Of a stretch of DNA of 64,000 nucleotides, positions 48,479 to 56,688 are shown one piece after another. This stretch comes from AC-49 sp963817035 (lineage in GTDB: Bacteria; Actinomycetota; Thermoleophilia; Solirubrobacterales; Solirubrobacteraceae). The DNA lies in assembly GCA_963817035.1 (NCBI GenBank), contig CAWFMM010000003.1:868001-932000 (forward strand), given 5' to 3'. Positions within the stretch are counted from its first letter, which is position 1; every line of letters starts with the position of its first letter. The position numbers were made by a program, and so were the translations under genes. A model generated the notes under the pieces. The model was given only the letters and a program-made list of their open reading frames with translations, was not told where the DNA came from and searched no databases.

Positions 48479-49284
48479 TGGCCAAGCCCAAGCTCCCCAT
48501 GCCCCCGCTGCCCGGCGCCCTCAAGGGTCCGCCACCGCGCCCGGGCGAGAGCGAGGGGAAGAAGGCGCCGGTCGAGCACGCCGGAGCGGCCGGAACGGCG
48601 GTCGTCGACTGGGTCGACGAGCGCACCTCGCTCAGCGGTCCCGCGCGGTGGATGATGTTCCGCAAGGTGCCCAAGGGCACGAACTGGTTCTACACGCTGG
48701 GCTCGGCAACGATGTTCGCCTTCCTGAGCCAGGCGGTCACCGGCGTGTTCCTGGCCATGTGGTACGACCCGTCGCCGACCCACGCCTACGAGTCGATCCG
48801 CTACATCACCAACGACGCGTTCCTCGGCGAGTTCGTCCGCGGGATGCACAAGTGGGGCTCGTCGGTGATGGTCATCCTGATCTTCCTGCACATGGGGCGA
48901 ACGTTCTTCTTCGGTGCCTATAAGTACCCTCGCGAGCTCAATTGGATCATCGGCGTCGTGCTGCTGATCCTGACGATGCTGATGTCGTTCACCGGCTACC
49001 TGCTGCCGTTCGACCAGCGCTCCTACTGGGCGTCGATCGTCGGCATCAACATCAACGGCACCGGCCCGCTCGTCGGTCCGTACCTCAGCGACTTCTTGAG
49101 AGCGGGGCCCGAATTCGGGGCGACGACGCTGTCGCGCTTCTATGCGATCCACATGCTGCTCGTCCCCGGCGTCATCGCCGCGATGATCGGCTTCCACCTT
49201 TACCTCGTGGCCAAGCTGGGCACGACCGCGCCTCCGTGGCAGAAGGTCGAAACTGACCCGGCCCTGCGCGAGGAGCACGTGTGA
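48478..49284 (+). CDS. qcrB: Cytochrome b (N-terminal, cytochrome b6-type) subunit
   Basis: 268 aa from ATG 48478. A Pro-rich head, then four core helices carrying the heme ligands: His124 in RGMHKWGSS and His138 in IFLHMGR, and the later pair in RFYAIHMLL and IGFHLYL. FTGYLLPFDQRSYW is the quinol-site signature. It ends after helix four, so the remaining cytochrome b helices are on the next gene, the split b6f/Firmicutes arrangement rather than the long QcrB of most actinobacteria. The stop overlaps the next start (GTGA). Confidence 0.93.
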   Translation: MAKPKLPMPPLPGALKGPPPRPGESEGKKAPVEHAGAAGTAVVDWVDERTSLSGPARWMMFRKVPKGTNWFYTLGSATMFAFLSQAVTGVFLAMWYDPSPTHAYESIRYITNDAFLGEFVRGMHKWGSSVMVILIFLHMGRTFFFGAYKYPRELNWIIGVVLLILTMLMSFTGYLLPFDQRSYWASIVGININGTGPLVGPYLSDFLRAGPEFGATTLSRFYAIHMLLVPGVIAAMIGFHLYLVAKLGTTAPPWQKVETDPALREEHV

Positions 49285-50015
49285 ATCGCCAGGAGAAGGA
49301 GGAGTACCTCCGCGAATACTCGATCCTGAAGTCGCAGGGGAAGCCGTTCTTCCCCTACGCGGTCGCCAAGGACTCGCTGATGGCGGTCGTGGTGATGGTC
49401 GTGATCATCCTGATGTCGCTGATCCTCGGGGCGGAGATCGGGCCGAAGGCCGACCCGACGACGACGACCTACACGCCGCGACCTGAGTGGTACTTCTTCT
49501 TCCTCTTCGAGCTGCTGCGCGTGATCAAGCCGGCGGCGCTGGTGCCGCTGGCAACGATCGGCATCCCGACGATCTGCATGATCCTGCTGTTCCTGCTGCC
49601 GTTCTATGACCGCAACGCCGAGCGCCGCCCGGAGCGTCGCCCAGTCGCCACGACGGCGGGCATCCTGACGATCTGCGCGATGGCGTTCCTGACCTACGCG
49701 GGCGCCAACGCGGGCCCGCCGAGCCAGATCGACCTGGCCACCCCGGCGGCGGTGGTCGACCAGGGGGTGGTGGCGGTCGCGCACTTCAACGCCGGCCGTG
49801 CGGTCGCGGCCCAATCGGGCTGTCTGGCCTGCCACAAGATCGGTGAGAACGGCGCCGATGGTCCCGGCCCGAACCTCACCGACATCGGTTCTCGTCTGCC
49901 TGCGGCCGGAATCGCGCAGACGCTGATCAACCCGACGAACCCGATGCCATCGTTCAAGAAGCTCGATCCGCAGAAGTTCAGCGCGCTCGTCAATTTCCTG
50001 TCGCAGCTCCAGTAG
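49281..50015 (+). CDS. qcrC: Cytochrome b subunit IV fused to a c-type cytochrome
   Basis: 244 aa. The first half is subunit IV: PYAVAKDSLMAVVVMVVIIL helix and the PEWYF motif (68-72, RPEWYFFFLFELLRVIKPAA). A further helix pair leads to a C-terminal monoheme cytochrome c with CLACH (181-185) and a likely Met ligand in NPTNPMPSFKKL. The same fusion is known in Bacillus QcrC. Electrons pass from the Rieske protein to this heme and on to an oxidase not in the window. GTG 49281 overlaps qcrB. Confidence 0.93.
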   Translation: MNRQEKEEYLREYSILKSQGKPFFPYAVAKDSLMAVVVMVVIILMSLILGAEIGPKADPTTTTYTPRPEWYFFFLFELLRVIKPAALVPLATIGIPTICMILLFLLPFYDRNAERRPERRPVATTAGILTICAMAFLTYAGANAGPPSQIDLATPAAVVDQGVVAVAHFNAGRAVAAQSGCLACHKIGENGADGPGPNLTDIGSRLPAAGIAQTLINPTNPMPSFKKLDPQKFSALVNFLSQLQ

Positions 50016-50026
50016 GGGATGGATTG

Positions 50027-50731
50027 ATGGCGGGGCCGACGCCCGGCACGCTCGAAGAGCCGCAGGTACGGGCGATGTTCGACCGCATCGCCGGGTTCTA
50101 CGATCGGATGAACTCGGTCATGACCGCCGGCCTGCACCACTCCTGGCGCCGCCGGGCGGCCGATCTCGCCGGCGTCGGTGATGGCGCCACGGCGCTCGAT
50201 GTGGCGTGCGGTACCGGCGACCTGGCCGTCGAGCTGCGCACGCGCGTCGGCGCGAGCGGCGAGGTCATCGGCTGCGACTTCTCCGATGAGATGCTCACCC
50301 GAGCGCGGGTCAAGGCGCCGGGGCTGAAGTTCGAGTGGGCCAACGCGCTCGAGCTGCCCTACGAGACCGGACGCTTTGACGCTGCGACCGTCGGCTTCGG
50401 GGCGCGCAACTTCTCCGACCTCCAGAAGGGGATCGACGAGATGGCGCGCGTCGTCCGGCCGGGCGGCAAGGTTGTGGTCCTCGAGATCACGACGCCGACC
50501 AAGCCGCCGCTGTCGACCTTCTACCGGCTGTGGTTTGACCGCGTGGTCCCGCAGATCGGCCGTGTGGCCGGCGACCCCGACGCCTACAACTACCTGCCCA
50601 ACTCGGTTAAGCGCTTCCCCGATCCGCAGGGCCTCGGCGCGGTGCTCGCGGGCGCCGGCCTGGAGCACGTACGCTGGGTGCTGACCGCGGGGGGCATCAT
50701 CGCCCTGCACGTCGGGACCAAGCCGGCGTGA
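50027..50731 (+). CDS. menG: Demethylmenaquinone methyltransferase (UbiE/MenG family)
   Basis: 234 aa from ATG 50027 (TTG 50024 in frame also possible). Final methylation in menaquinone synthesis. MFDRIAGFYDRMNSVMTAGL start, SAM site ALDVACGTGDLAVEL, GCDFSDEMLTRAR, VGFGARNFSDLQKGIDEMAR and VVLEITTPTKPP. Directly after the menaquinol oxidase genes and coupled by GTGA to the polyprenyl synthase, so the quinone and its oxidase are co-encoded. Confidence 0.94.
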   Translation: MAGPTPGTLEEPQVRAMFDRIAGFYDRMNSVMTAGLHHSWRRRAADLAGVGDGATALDVACGTGDLAVELRTRVGASGEVIGCDFSDEMLTRARVKAPGLKFEWANALELPYETGRFDAATVGFGARNFSDLQKGIDEMARVVRPGGKVVVLEITTPTKPPLSTFYRLWFDRVVPQIGRVAGDPDAYNYLPNSVKRFPDPQGLGAVLAGAGLEHVRWVLTAGGIIALHVGTKPA

Positions 50732-51726
50732 CCGAGGTCGTCAGGGCGGGCAACGACTTCGCCCAGCTTGCCGACGTCGCCGGCCCCCATGTGCGCGGGC
50801 TGCTGGAGCGTGTCGAACAGCGCCTGATCGAGCTCGGCGCGTCGGCCGGCCCGGTGCTGGGCCCCCACGCCAGCGGCACGATCGCGGCGGGCGGCAAGCG
50901 CCTGCGCCCGCTGCTGGTGGTCATCGCCGCTGGTCCGCGTGATGACGACGCCTCGGACGCCGGCGTCATTCGTGCCGCGGTCGCCGTCGAGCTCGTCCAT
51001 GCCGCGACGCTGGTCCACGACGACGTTCTCGACGCCGCCGACCTGCGCCGCGGTCGCCCGACCGTCGCGGCGTCGGCCGGGCGCGAGATGGCGCTGGCGA
51101 CCGGCGACCTGCTGTTCGCCCGCGCGTTCTCGGAGCTCAGTGACAGTGGCTCGGCGCGGCAGATCCAGATTCTCAGCCAGGCCAGCTCGGCGTTGGCCCG
51201 CGGCGAGCTGCTGCAGCGCCACGACGCCTGGGATGCCTCGGTCTCGGTGGCGCGCTACCTCGAGCGCTGCGAGCTCAAGACGGCGCGGCTGTTTGAAGCC
51301 GCCTGCGCGCTTGGGGCTTTTCAGGCCGAGAACGGCGTGCAACCGCGGGCGCTGGCCTCGTTCGGCCGCGCGGTCGGGCTCGCCTTCCAGATCCTCGACG
51401 ACGTGCTTGACGTCAGCGGGCCGGCGCAGCGCACGGGCAAGGAGCCGGGCGCCGACTTGCTCGACGGGACGGTGACGCTGCCGTTCATCCTGGCCCGCGA
51501 AGCCGATCCCGAGCTGGCGGCGCTGGACCCGCGCTCGATCACGAGCGCACAGCGCGCGGCCGAGATCTGCCACGCGATCGCGGCGACCGGTGCGCTGGAC
51601 CGGTCGCGCGAGCAGGCGCTCGAGCTGGTCGCGGGCGCGAAGCGTGCTCTACCAATCGGCTTGGAGATCGGCCAACGACGGGCGTTCGAGCTCGTCGCCG
51701 ACGGCGTGGTCTCGCGTTATACCTAA
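50728..51726 (+). CDS. Polyprenyl (all-trans) diphosphate synthase
   Basis: 332 aa from GTG 50728. Builds the isoprenoid side chain, very probably of menaquinone given the neighbouring menG. First Asp-rich motif HDDVLDAADLRRGRPT, second DDVLD in AFQILDDVLDVSG, and GGKRLRPLLVV at the substrate site. The first motif reads DDVLD with two residues between the Asp groups as in HepS/IspB long-chain enzymes; the chain length cannot be read off. The start overlaps the menG stop. Confidence 0.93.
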   Translation: MTEVVRAGNDFAQLADVAGPHVRGLLERVEQRLIELGASAGPVLGPHASGTIAAGGKRLRPLLVVIAAGPRDDDASDAGVIRAAVAVELVHAATLVHDDVLDAADLRRGRPTVAASAGREMALATGDLLFARAFSELSDSGSARQIQILSQASSALARGELLQRHDAWDASVSVARYLERCELKTARLFEAACALGAFQAENGVQPRALASFGRAVGLAFQILDDVLDVSGPAQRTGKEPGADLLDGTVTLPFILAREADPELAALDPRSITSAQRAAEICHAIAATGALDRSREQALELVAGAKRALPIGLEIGQRRAFELVADGVVSRYT

Positions 51727-51853
51727 GCAACCCTGGTTTGTTGCCCGTCCGTCTGGTAGATCCAACTGGTTCACGTAGCAGACCATTCAGCTGCTCGGAC
51801 GGGTACGCTTCGCTGGAGCGCGGGGATGGGTCCATGTCGAGAGGAAGCCCCTG

Positions 51854-52342
51854 ATGAGTAAGAAAGCCCCAACCGAATACGAGATCCTGAAAGCGGTCGG
51901 ACATCCTGTCCGGCACGAGATTTTGGCGATCCTCGTGGCCGGCGAAGCCAGCGCCAAGGAACTGGCGGCCCGTCTGCACATGCCGTTGTCCAACGTCAGC
52001 TACCACGTAAAGGTCCTTCGGGAGCTGGGCCTGCTGGTGCTGGTGCGTGAAACGCCGCGTCGCGGCGCCGTCGAGCGCCACTACCGGGCCGACAAGAAGA
52101 GTCCCGCGGCGGCGTGGGAAGGTCTGGCGCGTGACTCGGCCAAGCCGAGCCCGTCCGGTGCGAACATCACCGGACGTACGGTGACGCTGGACAAGAAGGG
52201 ACGTACGGCGATCACGCAGGCCACCAAGGCGTTCGCCAAGGAACTGGACAAGATCGAAAGTGACAGCGCGAAGCGTCTCGGCGGGGGACGTAGCGAGAGT
52301 CACCGCGTTTCGGTCGCGGTCGTCCAGAGCCCGCCCGCCTGA
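51854..52342 (+). CDS. ArsR-type winged-helix transcriptional regulator
   Basis: 162 aa. N-terminal winged helix: ILKAVGHPVRHEILAILVAG, ELAARLHMPLSNVSYHVKVL recognition helix and VERHYRADKK wing. No Cys/His metal site, so not a metal sensor. The C-terminal half is Lys/Ala-rich and variable. ATG 51854 follows GAGAGGAAG. The 127-base gap upstream holds TTGTTG/TAGATC that may be a promoter. Target unknown. Confidence 0.85.
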   Translation: MSKKAPTEYEILKAVGHPVRHEILAILVAGEASAKELAARLHMPLSNVSYHVKVLRELGLLVLVRETPRRGAVERHYRADKKSPAAAWEGLARDSAKPSPSGANITGRTVTLDKKGRTAITQATKAFAKELDKIESDSAKRLGGGRSESHRVSVAVVQSPPA

Positions 52343-52410
52343 AGTTCGCTTAGGGACAACCGCCGCGTGGGAGCGCGGCGGTCACGTTCCTTGCCTGGCG
52401 GCGGAAGGGC

Positions 52411-52851
52411 CTAGAAGTCTTCGGGGAGGATCTGGTCGAGAGTCAGCGCGGCGACAAAGCGCTCGATCTCGTCTTCCATGTTGGCGTGCATCAGCCGCTT
52501 GAGGTCGCGAACCAGCGCCTCGGTTCCGCGGTCGAGCTCCTCGTCGAAGCGCTCGACGATCTGCTGCTCGAAGATGCCGGTGCCCGTCCACTCGCAGTTG
52601 GGGCAGCGCAGCGCGACCTCCCAGTGGCTCGTGCTCGCCTCGTCCCACTCGGTCGGGTAGACGAGTTCGGACTCACAGCTCGCGCACACGTGGAGATCAG
52701 AGACCTGCGCCGACTCGTCCGCGTGCTGCGTCTCGACCTCGTGGCCACTGGGCCGCGCGAGCGGATCCTCGAAGTAGACGACCTCGATCGTCTTGCCCGA
52801 GGGTAGGACGACGCGGCGTACGTAGTGGTTGTTGTCGGGGTGACGGCTCAT
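52411..52851 (-). CDS. Conserved zinc-ribbon protein of unknown function
   Basis: 146 aa from ATG 52851. N-terminal RRVVLPSGKTIEVVYFEDP, then a four-Cys zinc ribbon: CASCESEL and CPNCEW about 30 residues apart. An acidic helical C-terminus follows (ERFDEELDRGTEALVRDLKR, ALTLDQILPEDF). It resembles small soluble proteins found across Thermoleophilia with no function assigned, as far as I can recall. Divergent from tatC. Confidence 0.75.
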   Translation of the reverse strand: MSRHPDNNHYVRRVVLPSGKTIEVVYFEDPLARPSGHEVETQHADESAQVSDLHVCASCESELVYPTEWDEASTSHWEVALRCPNCEWTGTGIFEQQIVERFDEELDRGTEALVRDLKRLMHANMEDEIERFVAALTLDQILPEDF

Positions 52852-52964
52852 CAGTTTCGTCCTCGTGCTTGGCCCCTTCATCGGCCACGCTCAGGACAAA
52901 CTTGATACCCACTAGGCAAAGCTACCCGCGGGTTTATGGAGCGGTATGAAGCGCCTCGTACAGG

Positions 52965-52970
52965 TACCCT
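52965..52970 (+). promoter_or_regulatory. Putative tatC -10 element TACCCT
   Basis: TACCCT is 8 bases before ATG 52979. The 127-base divergent gap with the zinc-ribbon gene also holds TATCAA on the minus strand. Confidence 0.4.
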
Positions 52971-52978
52971 GCTGAGCG

Positions 52979-53962
52979 ATGGCGACGGCGGTCAAGCCAA
53001 TCGGGCACGAGGATCGGCTCACGCTCGTCGAACACCTCGACGAGCTGCGCACGCGACTGATCGTCTCGGTCGTCGCGCTGGTGTTCATCTTCGCGGTCTG
53101 CTTCTGGCAGAACGACGCGCTGCTGAAGATCGTCAACGCGCCCCTGAAGGCCGCGACGGAGAGCCGCACGCGCGCGGGCAAGGGCGTCGAGGGGCAGATC
53201 TACCAGGCCCAGCAGGGGATCCAGCAGGTGGGCAAGTCGGAGTTGCGCACGCTGCGCACGCTCGCGGCGCCGGCGGCGGGGCTTCCGCCGGCCACGCGCA
53301 ACCAACTCACAGCCCAGGCGAACGCGCTCGCCGTGCGGCTGGCGAAGCTCCCCCACGGCCCGCCCGACACCAAGCCGGTGACCCTCGGCCCTGGAGAGCC
53401 GTTCACGGCGACGCTGACCGTCGCCCTGTATTTCACGATCCTGCTCGGGCTGCCGCTGATCCTCTACCAGATCTACGCCTTCGTGCTGCCCGCGTTCAAG
53501 CCCACCGAGCGCCACGTGATCGTGCCGCTGATGGCGATGGTCCCGATTCTGTTCTTCATCGGCGTCGCGTTCGGGTATTTCCTCGTCCTGCCGGCGGCCG
53601 TCAACTTCCTGCAGAACTTCAACGCCGATCAGTTCAACGTCCTGATCCAGGCGCGTGACTACTACAAGTTCTCGGCGCTGACCCTGGCCGCGATGGGACT
53701 CGTGTTCCAGCTCCCGGTCGCGGTGCTGGCCGCGGTGCGCGTGGGCATTCTCACGCCCAAGCAGCTGACCGCGAACTGGCGGATCGCCGTCGTCGGGCTG
53801 ACCGTGGTCGCGGCGGCGCTGCCGGGCACCGATCCGGTCTCGATGCTCGTCGAGCTGATTCCGCTGCTCGCGCTCTACGGGTTCAGCATCATCCTCGCCA
53901 AGGCGTTCAGCCGCCGCTGGGCGCCTACTGACGACGAGGACGACCCTGCGGTCTTAGACTGA
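52979..53962 (+). CDS. tatC: Sec-independent protein translocase TatC with enlarged first periplasmic loop
   Basis: 327 aa against about 250 in most TatC. RLTLVEHLDELRTRLIVSVV is the signal-binding N-terminus (conserved Glu in HLDELR). After helix 1 the first external loop is about 100 residues rather than about 30, with a helical Gln/Ala-rich insert (QQGIQQVGKSELRTLRTLAA). The rest is normal: FTATLTVALYFTILLGLPLI, YQIYAFVLPAFKPTERH, and TPKQLTANWRI. Exports folded Tat substrates such as the Rieske protein encoded 5 kb away. tatA/B are not in the window. Confidence 0.95.
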   Translation: MATAVKPIGHEDRLTLVEHLDELRTRLIVSVVALVFIFAVCFWQNDALLKIVNAPLKAATESRTRAGKGVEGQIYQAQQGIQQVGKSELRTLRTLAAPAAGLPPATRNQLTAQANALAVRLAKLPHGPPDTKPVTLGPGEPFTATLTVALYFTILLGLPLILYQIYAFVLPAFKPTERHVIVPLMAMVPILFFIGVAFGYFLVLPAAVNFLQNFNADQFNVLIQARDYYKFSALTLAAMGLVFQLPVAVLAAVRVGILTPKQLTANWRIAVVGLTVVAAALPGTDPVSMLVELIPLLALYGFSIILAKAFSRRWAPTDDEDDPAVLD

Positions 53963-53969
53963 CCAACCC

Positions 53970-54686
53970 ATGCTCTTCGATCTCCGCAGTCGCGGGCGAC
54001 GCAACGTCGTCAAAGGCGTCTACACCTTCCTCGCCATCCTCATGGCGGCGGGCCTCGTGCTGTTCGGGATCGGCGGTGCGGTCGGCGGCGGATTCCTGAG
54101 CTCGCTCAACGGCTCCAATGGCTCGTCGGGCTCGAGCCCGGCCAAGACGCAGAAGAACCTCGAGGTGATCGTCCGGAAGGATCCGAGCAACGCCCAGGCG
54201 TGGAACCGGCTGACGACCGTGCGCTTCAACATCGCCCAGGCGGCGTCGGGCAACACCGACGTCAACGGGGCCTTCACCGACCAGGGCAAGGCAGCGCTGG
54301 CCGGCGTCGCCTCGGCCTGGGCGCACTACCTCGCGCTCAAGCCGGCCAAGATCGACCTCAAGACCGCGGCGATCATGGAGGCGGTCTACAGCCAGCAGGG
54401 CCTCAACGACCCGTCCGAGGTGGTCAAGGCGATCGAGGCCGAGATCGCCGGGACGAAGAAGCCCGATGCCGCGCTCTACGCGAAGTACGCGGTGTTCGCG
54501 TCGCTCGCCGGTCAGACGCGCAAGGCGGCGCTCGCGCAGTCGCAGGCGGTGTCACTCGCCGCGGCCGGGAAGACGGGCAAGGCGAAGGCCACCGCGATCG
54601 CGACGATCAAGCAGCAGATCGCCGCGGCCGAGGCGTCGTTCAAGGGACAGACGTCCGGCACGACCACCACCACGCCCGCGCAGTAG
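53970..54686 (+). CDS. Membrane-anchored TPR-like protein
   Basis: 238 aa. One N-terminal helix (GVYTFLAILMAAGLVLFGIG), a Gly/Ser linker, then helical repeats reminiscent of TPR: NLEVIVRKDPSNAQAWNRLT, WAHYLALKPAKIDLKTAAIM and YAKYAVFASLAGQTRKAALA. Probably a scaffold on the outside of the membrane. ATG 53970 is 7 bases after the tatC stop, so likely co-transcribed. No partner can be named. Confidence 0.75.
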   Translation: MLFDLRSRGRRNVVKGVYTFLAILMAAGLVLFGIGGAVGGGFLSSLNGSNGSSGSSPAKTQKNLEVIVRKDPSNAQAWNRLTTVRFNIAQAASGNTDVNGAFTDQGKAALAGVASAWAHYLALKPAKIDLKTAAIMEAVYSQQGLNDPSEVVKAIEAEIAGTKKPDAALYAKYAVFASLAGQTRKAALAQSQAVSLAAAGKTGKAKATAIATIKQQIAAAEASFKGQTSGTTTTTPAQ

Positions 54687-54712
54687 CGCGGCCAGCGCGG
54701 GCGCCTCTGCTC

Positions 54713-54718
54713 TACACT
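54713..54718 (+). promoter_or_regulatory. Putative tRNA-Lys -10 element TACACT
   Basis: TACACT with the start of mature tRNA-Lys 20 bases downstream; the flanks resemble the tRNA-Ile promoter (CTANACTTC). Confidence 0.4.
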
Positions 54719-54738
54719 TCCGCGGTCGTCTGGTCCTC

Positions 54739-54811
54739 GGGCCGTTAGCTCAATTGGCAGAGCAGGGGCCTCTTAAGCCCAAGGTTGTTGGTTCGATTCC
54801 AACACGGCCCA
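54739..54811 (+). tRNA. tRNA-Lys (CTT)
   Basis: Acceptor GGGCCGT/ACGGCCC, D arm GCTC...GAGC, anticodon loop CTCTTAA with CTT at 34-36, T arm GTTGG-TTCGATT-CCAAC, discriminator A, no encoded CCA. Its 3' half plus nine flanking bases recur in degraded form at 56615-56665, marking a likely integration site. Confidence 0.96.
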
Positions 54812-54820
54812 TCTCGACGC
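54768..54820 (+). repeat. att-like repeat, copy 1 (3' end of tRNA-Lys)
   Basis: CTCTTA-A-GCCCAAGGTTG and CACGGCCCATCTCGACGC here match copy 2 at 56615-56665 over 17 and 18 bases, with a diverged middle. The match runs nine bases past the tRNA, as expected for an attachment core rather than a second tRNA gene. Confidence 0.7.
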
Positions 54821-54893
54821 CCGGCGCTGGGTCCGCGTCGGGTCGCACGTCCGTGACCGTCAGCACCGCACAATCGTGGCCGCCTACCGGCCG

Positions 54894-55664
54894 TCATCGC
54901 GGGACCATGGGCGAGATCGTCACGTTGCGGGCATTGCTGTCGAGCGCGAGTGATGCGCAGGGGTGGGCGGCGTCGTAGCCGCCGATGTCGCTAATCGTCC
55001 AGCCGGTAAGCCCGCTTGCGCGCATTAAGCCCTCGACTAGCTGTCGTGCCTGTTGCGGCGTCGGGCACATGAACGCGACGCTGTTCAGCTGCTCGTTGAC
55101 CTGCGCGGCGAAGAGTCCGAATCTGTGGCTCGCCGCGTCGGTGCCGGCCGTCGGATCCTCGAGCAGGCCGACGCGAGCGCAGATGCCGACGTCGGTGCTG
55201 GCGAACACATGGATCGCGCCGCTGCCGTCGCGGGCAACACACGCGTGAAGCGGAGCCGGCGGGGCACTGACACCGTGGCCGATGGCGCCGTCGGCCCACA
55301 GCTGCGCACAGGTGGCCGTCGCGGAACGGCCGTCGAGACCAACGATTGTGCCGCTGCCGTCGACGCTCGCATCAAGGTGGCAGTCGATCCCGTCCGACGC
55401 GGTACTCGAACTCGAGAGTGTCGCGTACCCGACGACGCCGAACACGCCGACCAGCAGGAGACTCAGCGGCAGCACGAGGGTGCGGCGGATACGGCGACGA
55501 ACGCGCGGCCGCTGGCCACGGTGCTCACGTTCGAATTCGTGCTGCAGCGCCGAACGGCAGCGCGCGTCCACAGCGGCCAGCGGGGGAGCGCCGAGGCCGA
55601 GGTGGGCCACCCCGATCAACGCCTCATCCGTCTTGTTGTCGAGCACGGTCTTCTCCTCAGGCAT
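54894..55664 (-). CDS. Membrane protein paired with the ECF sigma factor (putative anti-sigma)
   Basis: 256 aa from ATG 55664, overlapping the sigma gene stop by 8 bases, the usual sigma/anti-sigma coupling. A cytoplasmic N-terminus (about 60 residues, KTDEALIGVAHLGLGAPPLA), one helix TLVLPLSLLLVGVFGVVGYA, then an exported domain with Cys residues (SDGIDCHLDAS, TATCAQLW, HACVARDG, VGICARVG, FMCPTPQQ). No zinc-binding HxxxCxxC motif, so anti-sigma function is inferred from position only. Confidence 0.72.
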   Translation of the reverse strand: MPEEKTVLDNKTDEALIGVAHLGLGAPPLAAVDARCRSALQHEFEREHRGQRPRVRRRIRRTLVLPLSLLLVGVFGVVGYATLSSSSTASDGIDCHLDASVDGSGTIVGLDGRSATATCAQLWADGAIGHGVSAPPAPLHACVARDGSGAIHVFASTDVGICARVGLLEDPTAGTDAASHRFGLFAAQVNEQLNSVAFMCPTPQQARQLVEGLMRASGLTGWTISDIGGYDAAHPCASLALDSNARNVTISPMVPR

Positions 55665-56238
55665 GATGTCGTCCCGGCGCAACGCTTCCTGTTGTGCGAG
55701 CAGGCCGGGGTATGTTCTGGTCGGCGGCCAGGCGGTGTCGGGCTCGCGCGATGCGCGATCGGATGGTTCCGATCGGCACATTGAGTGCTCGTGCCGTCTC
55801 TTCGTACGACAACTCGCCCAACACGACCAACAGCAGCGCATCACGGTCACGGGCCGGGAGCTGCCGAAGCGCGTGCGTGAGCCGTCGCGAAACATCCGGC
55901 GCCTCGCGCTGGGTCTCGCCCAGATCGACACTGTCCGTCGTTAGACGCTCGAGTGTGGCTAGGCGACGCCGCTCTGCCCGACGGTGATCGCCAATCAGAT
56001 TGCTCGCGATGCCGAGCAGCCATGGCAGAGCCGTGTCATGCTGCACTCCGTAGCGCGCGCGGCCGCGAAACGCACGGACGAACACCTCGGCTGTGAGTTC
56101 CTCGGCGCACTCATCACCAACGCGTCGACGCAGATAGCCATGAACGACGCTCAGGTGTCGGTCATACACCACCGTGAAGCACGCCGGCTCGGCCAACGAT
56201 CTCCGCAATGCCTCAGCATCGGTCAACATCTGGTCCAT
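55657..56238 (-). CDS. ECF-family RNA polymerase sigma factor
   Basis: 193 aa. Region 2: FTVVYDRHLSVVHGYLRRRV and AEELTAEVFVRAF (region 2.2-2.3), LPWLLGIASNLIGDHRRAER. Region 4: ALRQLPARDRDALLLVVLGE, then LSYEETARALNVPIGTIRSR, the -35-reading helix-turn-helix. Complete, so it should direct a regulon. It lies inside the segment bracketed by the tRNA-Lys repeats. Confidence 0.93.
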   Translation of the reverse strand: MDQMLTDAEALRRSLAEPACFTVVYDRHLSVVHGYLRRRVGDECAEELTAEVFVRAFRGRARYGVQHDTALPWLLGIASNLIGDHRRAERRRLATLERLTTDSVDLGETQREAPDVSRRLTHALRQLPARDRDALLLVVLGELSYEETARALNVPIGTIRSRIARARHRLAADQNIPRPARTTGSVAPGRHHA

Positions 56239-56614
56239 ACTTGCTTATCGCAGGGCATGCGCAGAAAGTTCGCGTCAGATGCGATGTGGACGTCCACGGG
56301 CGATGGTCGGCGACGAGGGAGCCGGAACCGCAGACCGTTGGAACGAGGTCAGATAGCCTCGGGTTGCAGCAGGTTCGACGAGGTCAAGACGCGATCCGCG
56401 AGTTCATGCTTGCAGAGTTCTGAGCCATCCGCGGCCCAACGGCACAAGCGCGCCGCGACCCCGCTCACCGCCCGCTCCTCGACGCCAATGGGCGGCCGTG
56501 GAGATCCCAAGACTCAGGCCGAGACGCGTCGATGGAGAACGCGTCGCCGCGAGCCAGGCGACCCACGACGAGATCGTCGAGTGGATCAAGAACCGAACTC
56601 GAGACTAACGCCGA

Positions 56615-56665
56615 CTCTTAGCCCAAGGTTGAACAGTCTGTTCCTTCACGGCCCATCTCGACGCG
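56615..56665 (+). repeat. att-like repeat, copy 2 (degraded tRNA-Lys 3' end)
   Basis: CTCTTA-GCCCAAGGTTG, a replaced middle that forms GAACA-GTC-TGTTC, then CACGGCCCATCTCGACGC. One A of the anticodon loop is missing and the T arm is altered. No 5' half of a tRNA precedes it, so it is a leftover 3' end displaced by integration rather than a second tRNA. Confidence 0.7.
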
Positions 56666-56676
56666 ACCCTGGTCGC

Positions 56677-56682
56677 TAGGCT
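56677..56682 (+). promoter_or_regulatory. Putative -10 element TAGGCT of the aminotransferase IV gene
   Basis: TAGGCT ends 7 bases before GTG 56689, so the expected transcript begins at the start codon. No clear -35; it lies just outside the island repeat. Confidence 0.4.
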
Positions 56683-56688
56683 CACGCT

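Larger units (their letters stand above)
56239..56688. other. Gap with no complete gene: right end of the tRNA-Lys island
   Basis: 450 bases with no convincing gene. A plus-strand frame beginning around GTG 56500 reads VDGERVAASQATHDEIVEWI KNRTRD before TAA 56607; it looks like a genuine protein C-terminus, possibly from a lost integrase or other element gene, but has no intact upstream part. The degraded tRNA copy follows at 56615-56665. Small minus-strand frames here are Arg/Ser-rich and look spurious. Confidence 0.4.

Noticed and set aside
56615..56665. A second tRNA-Lys gene
   Set aside because: No 5' half, one anticodon-loop base missing and a broken T arm.
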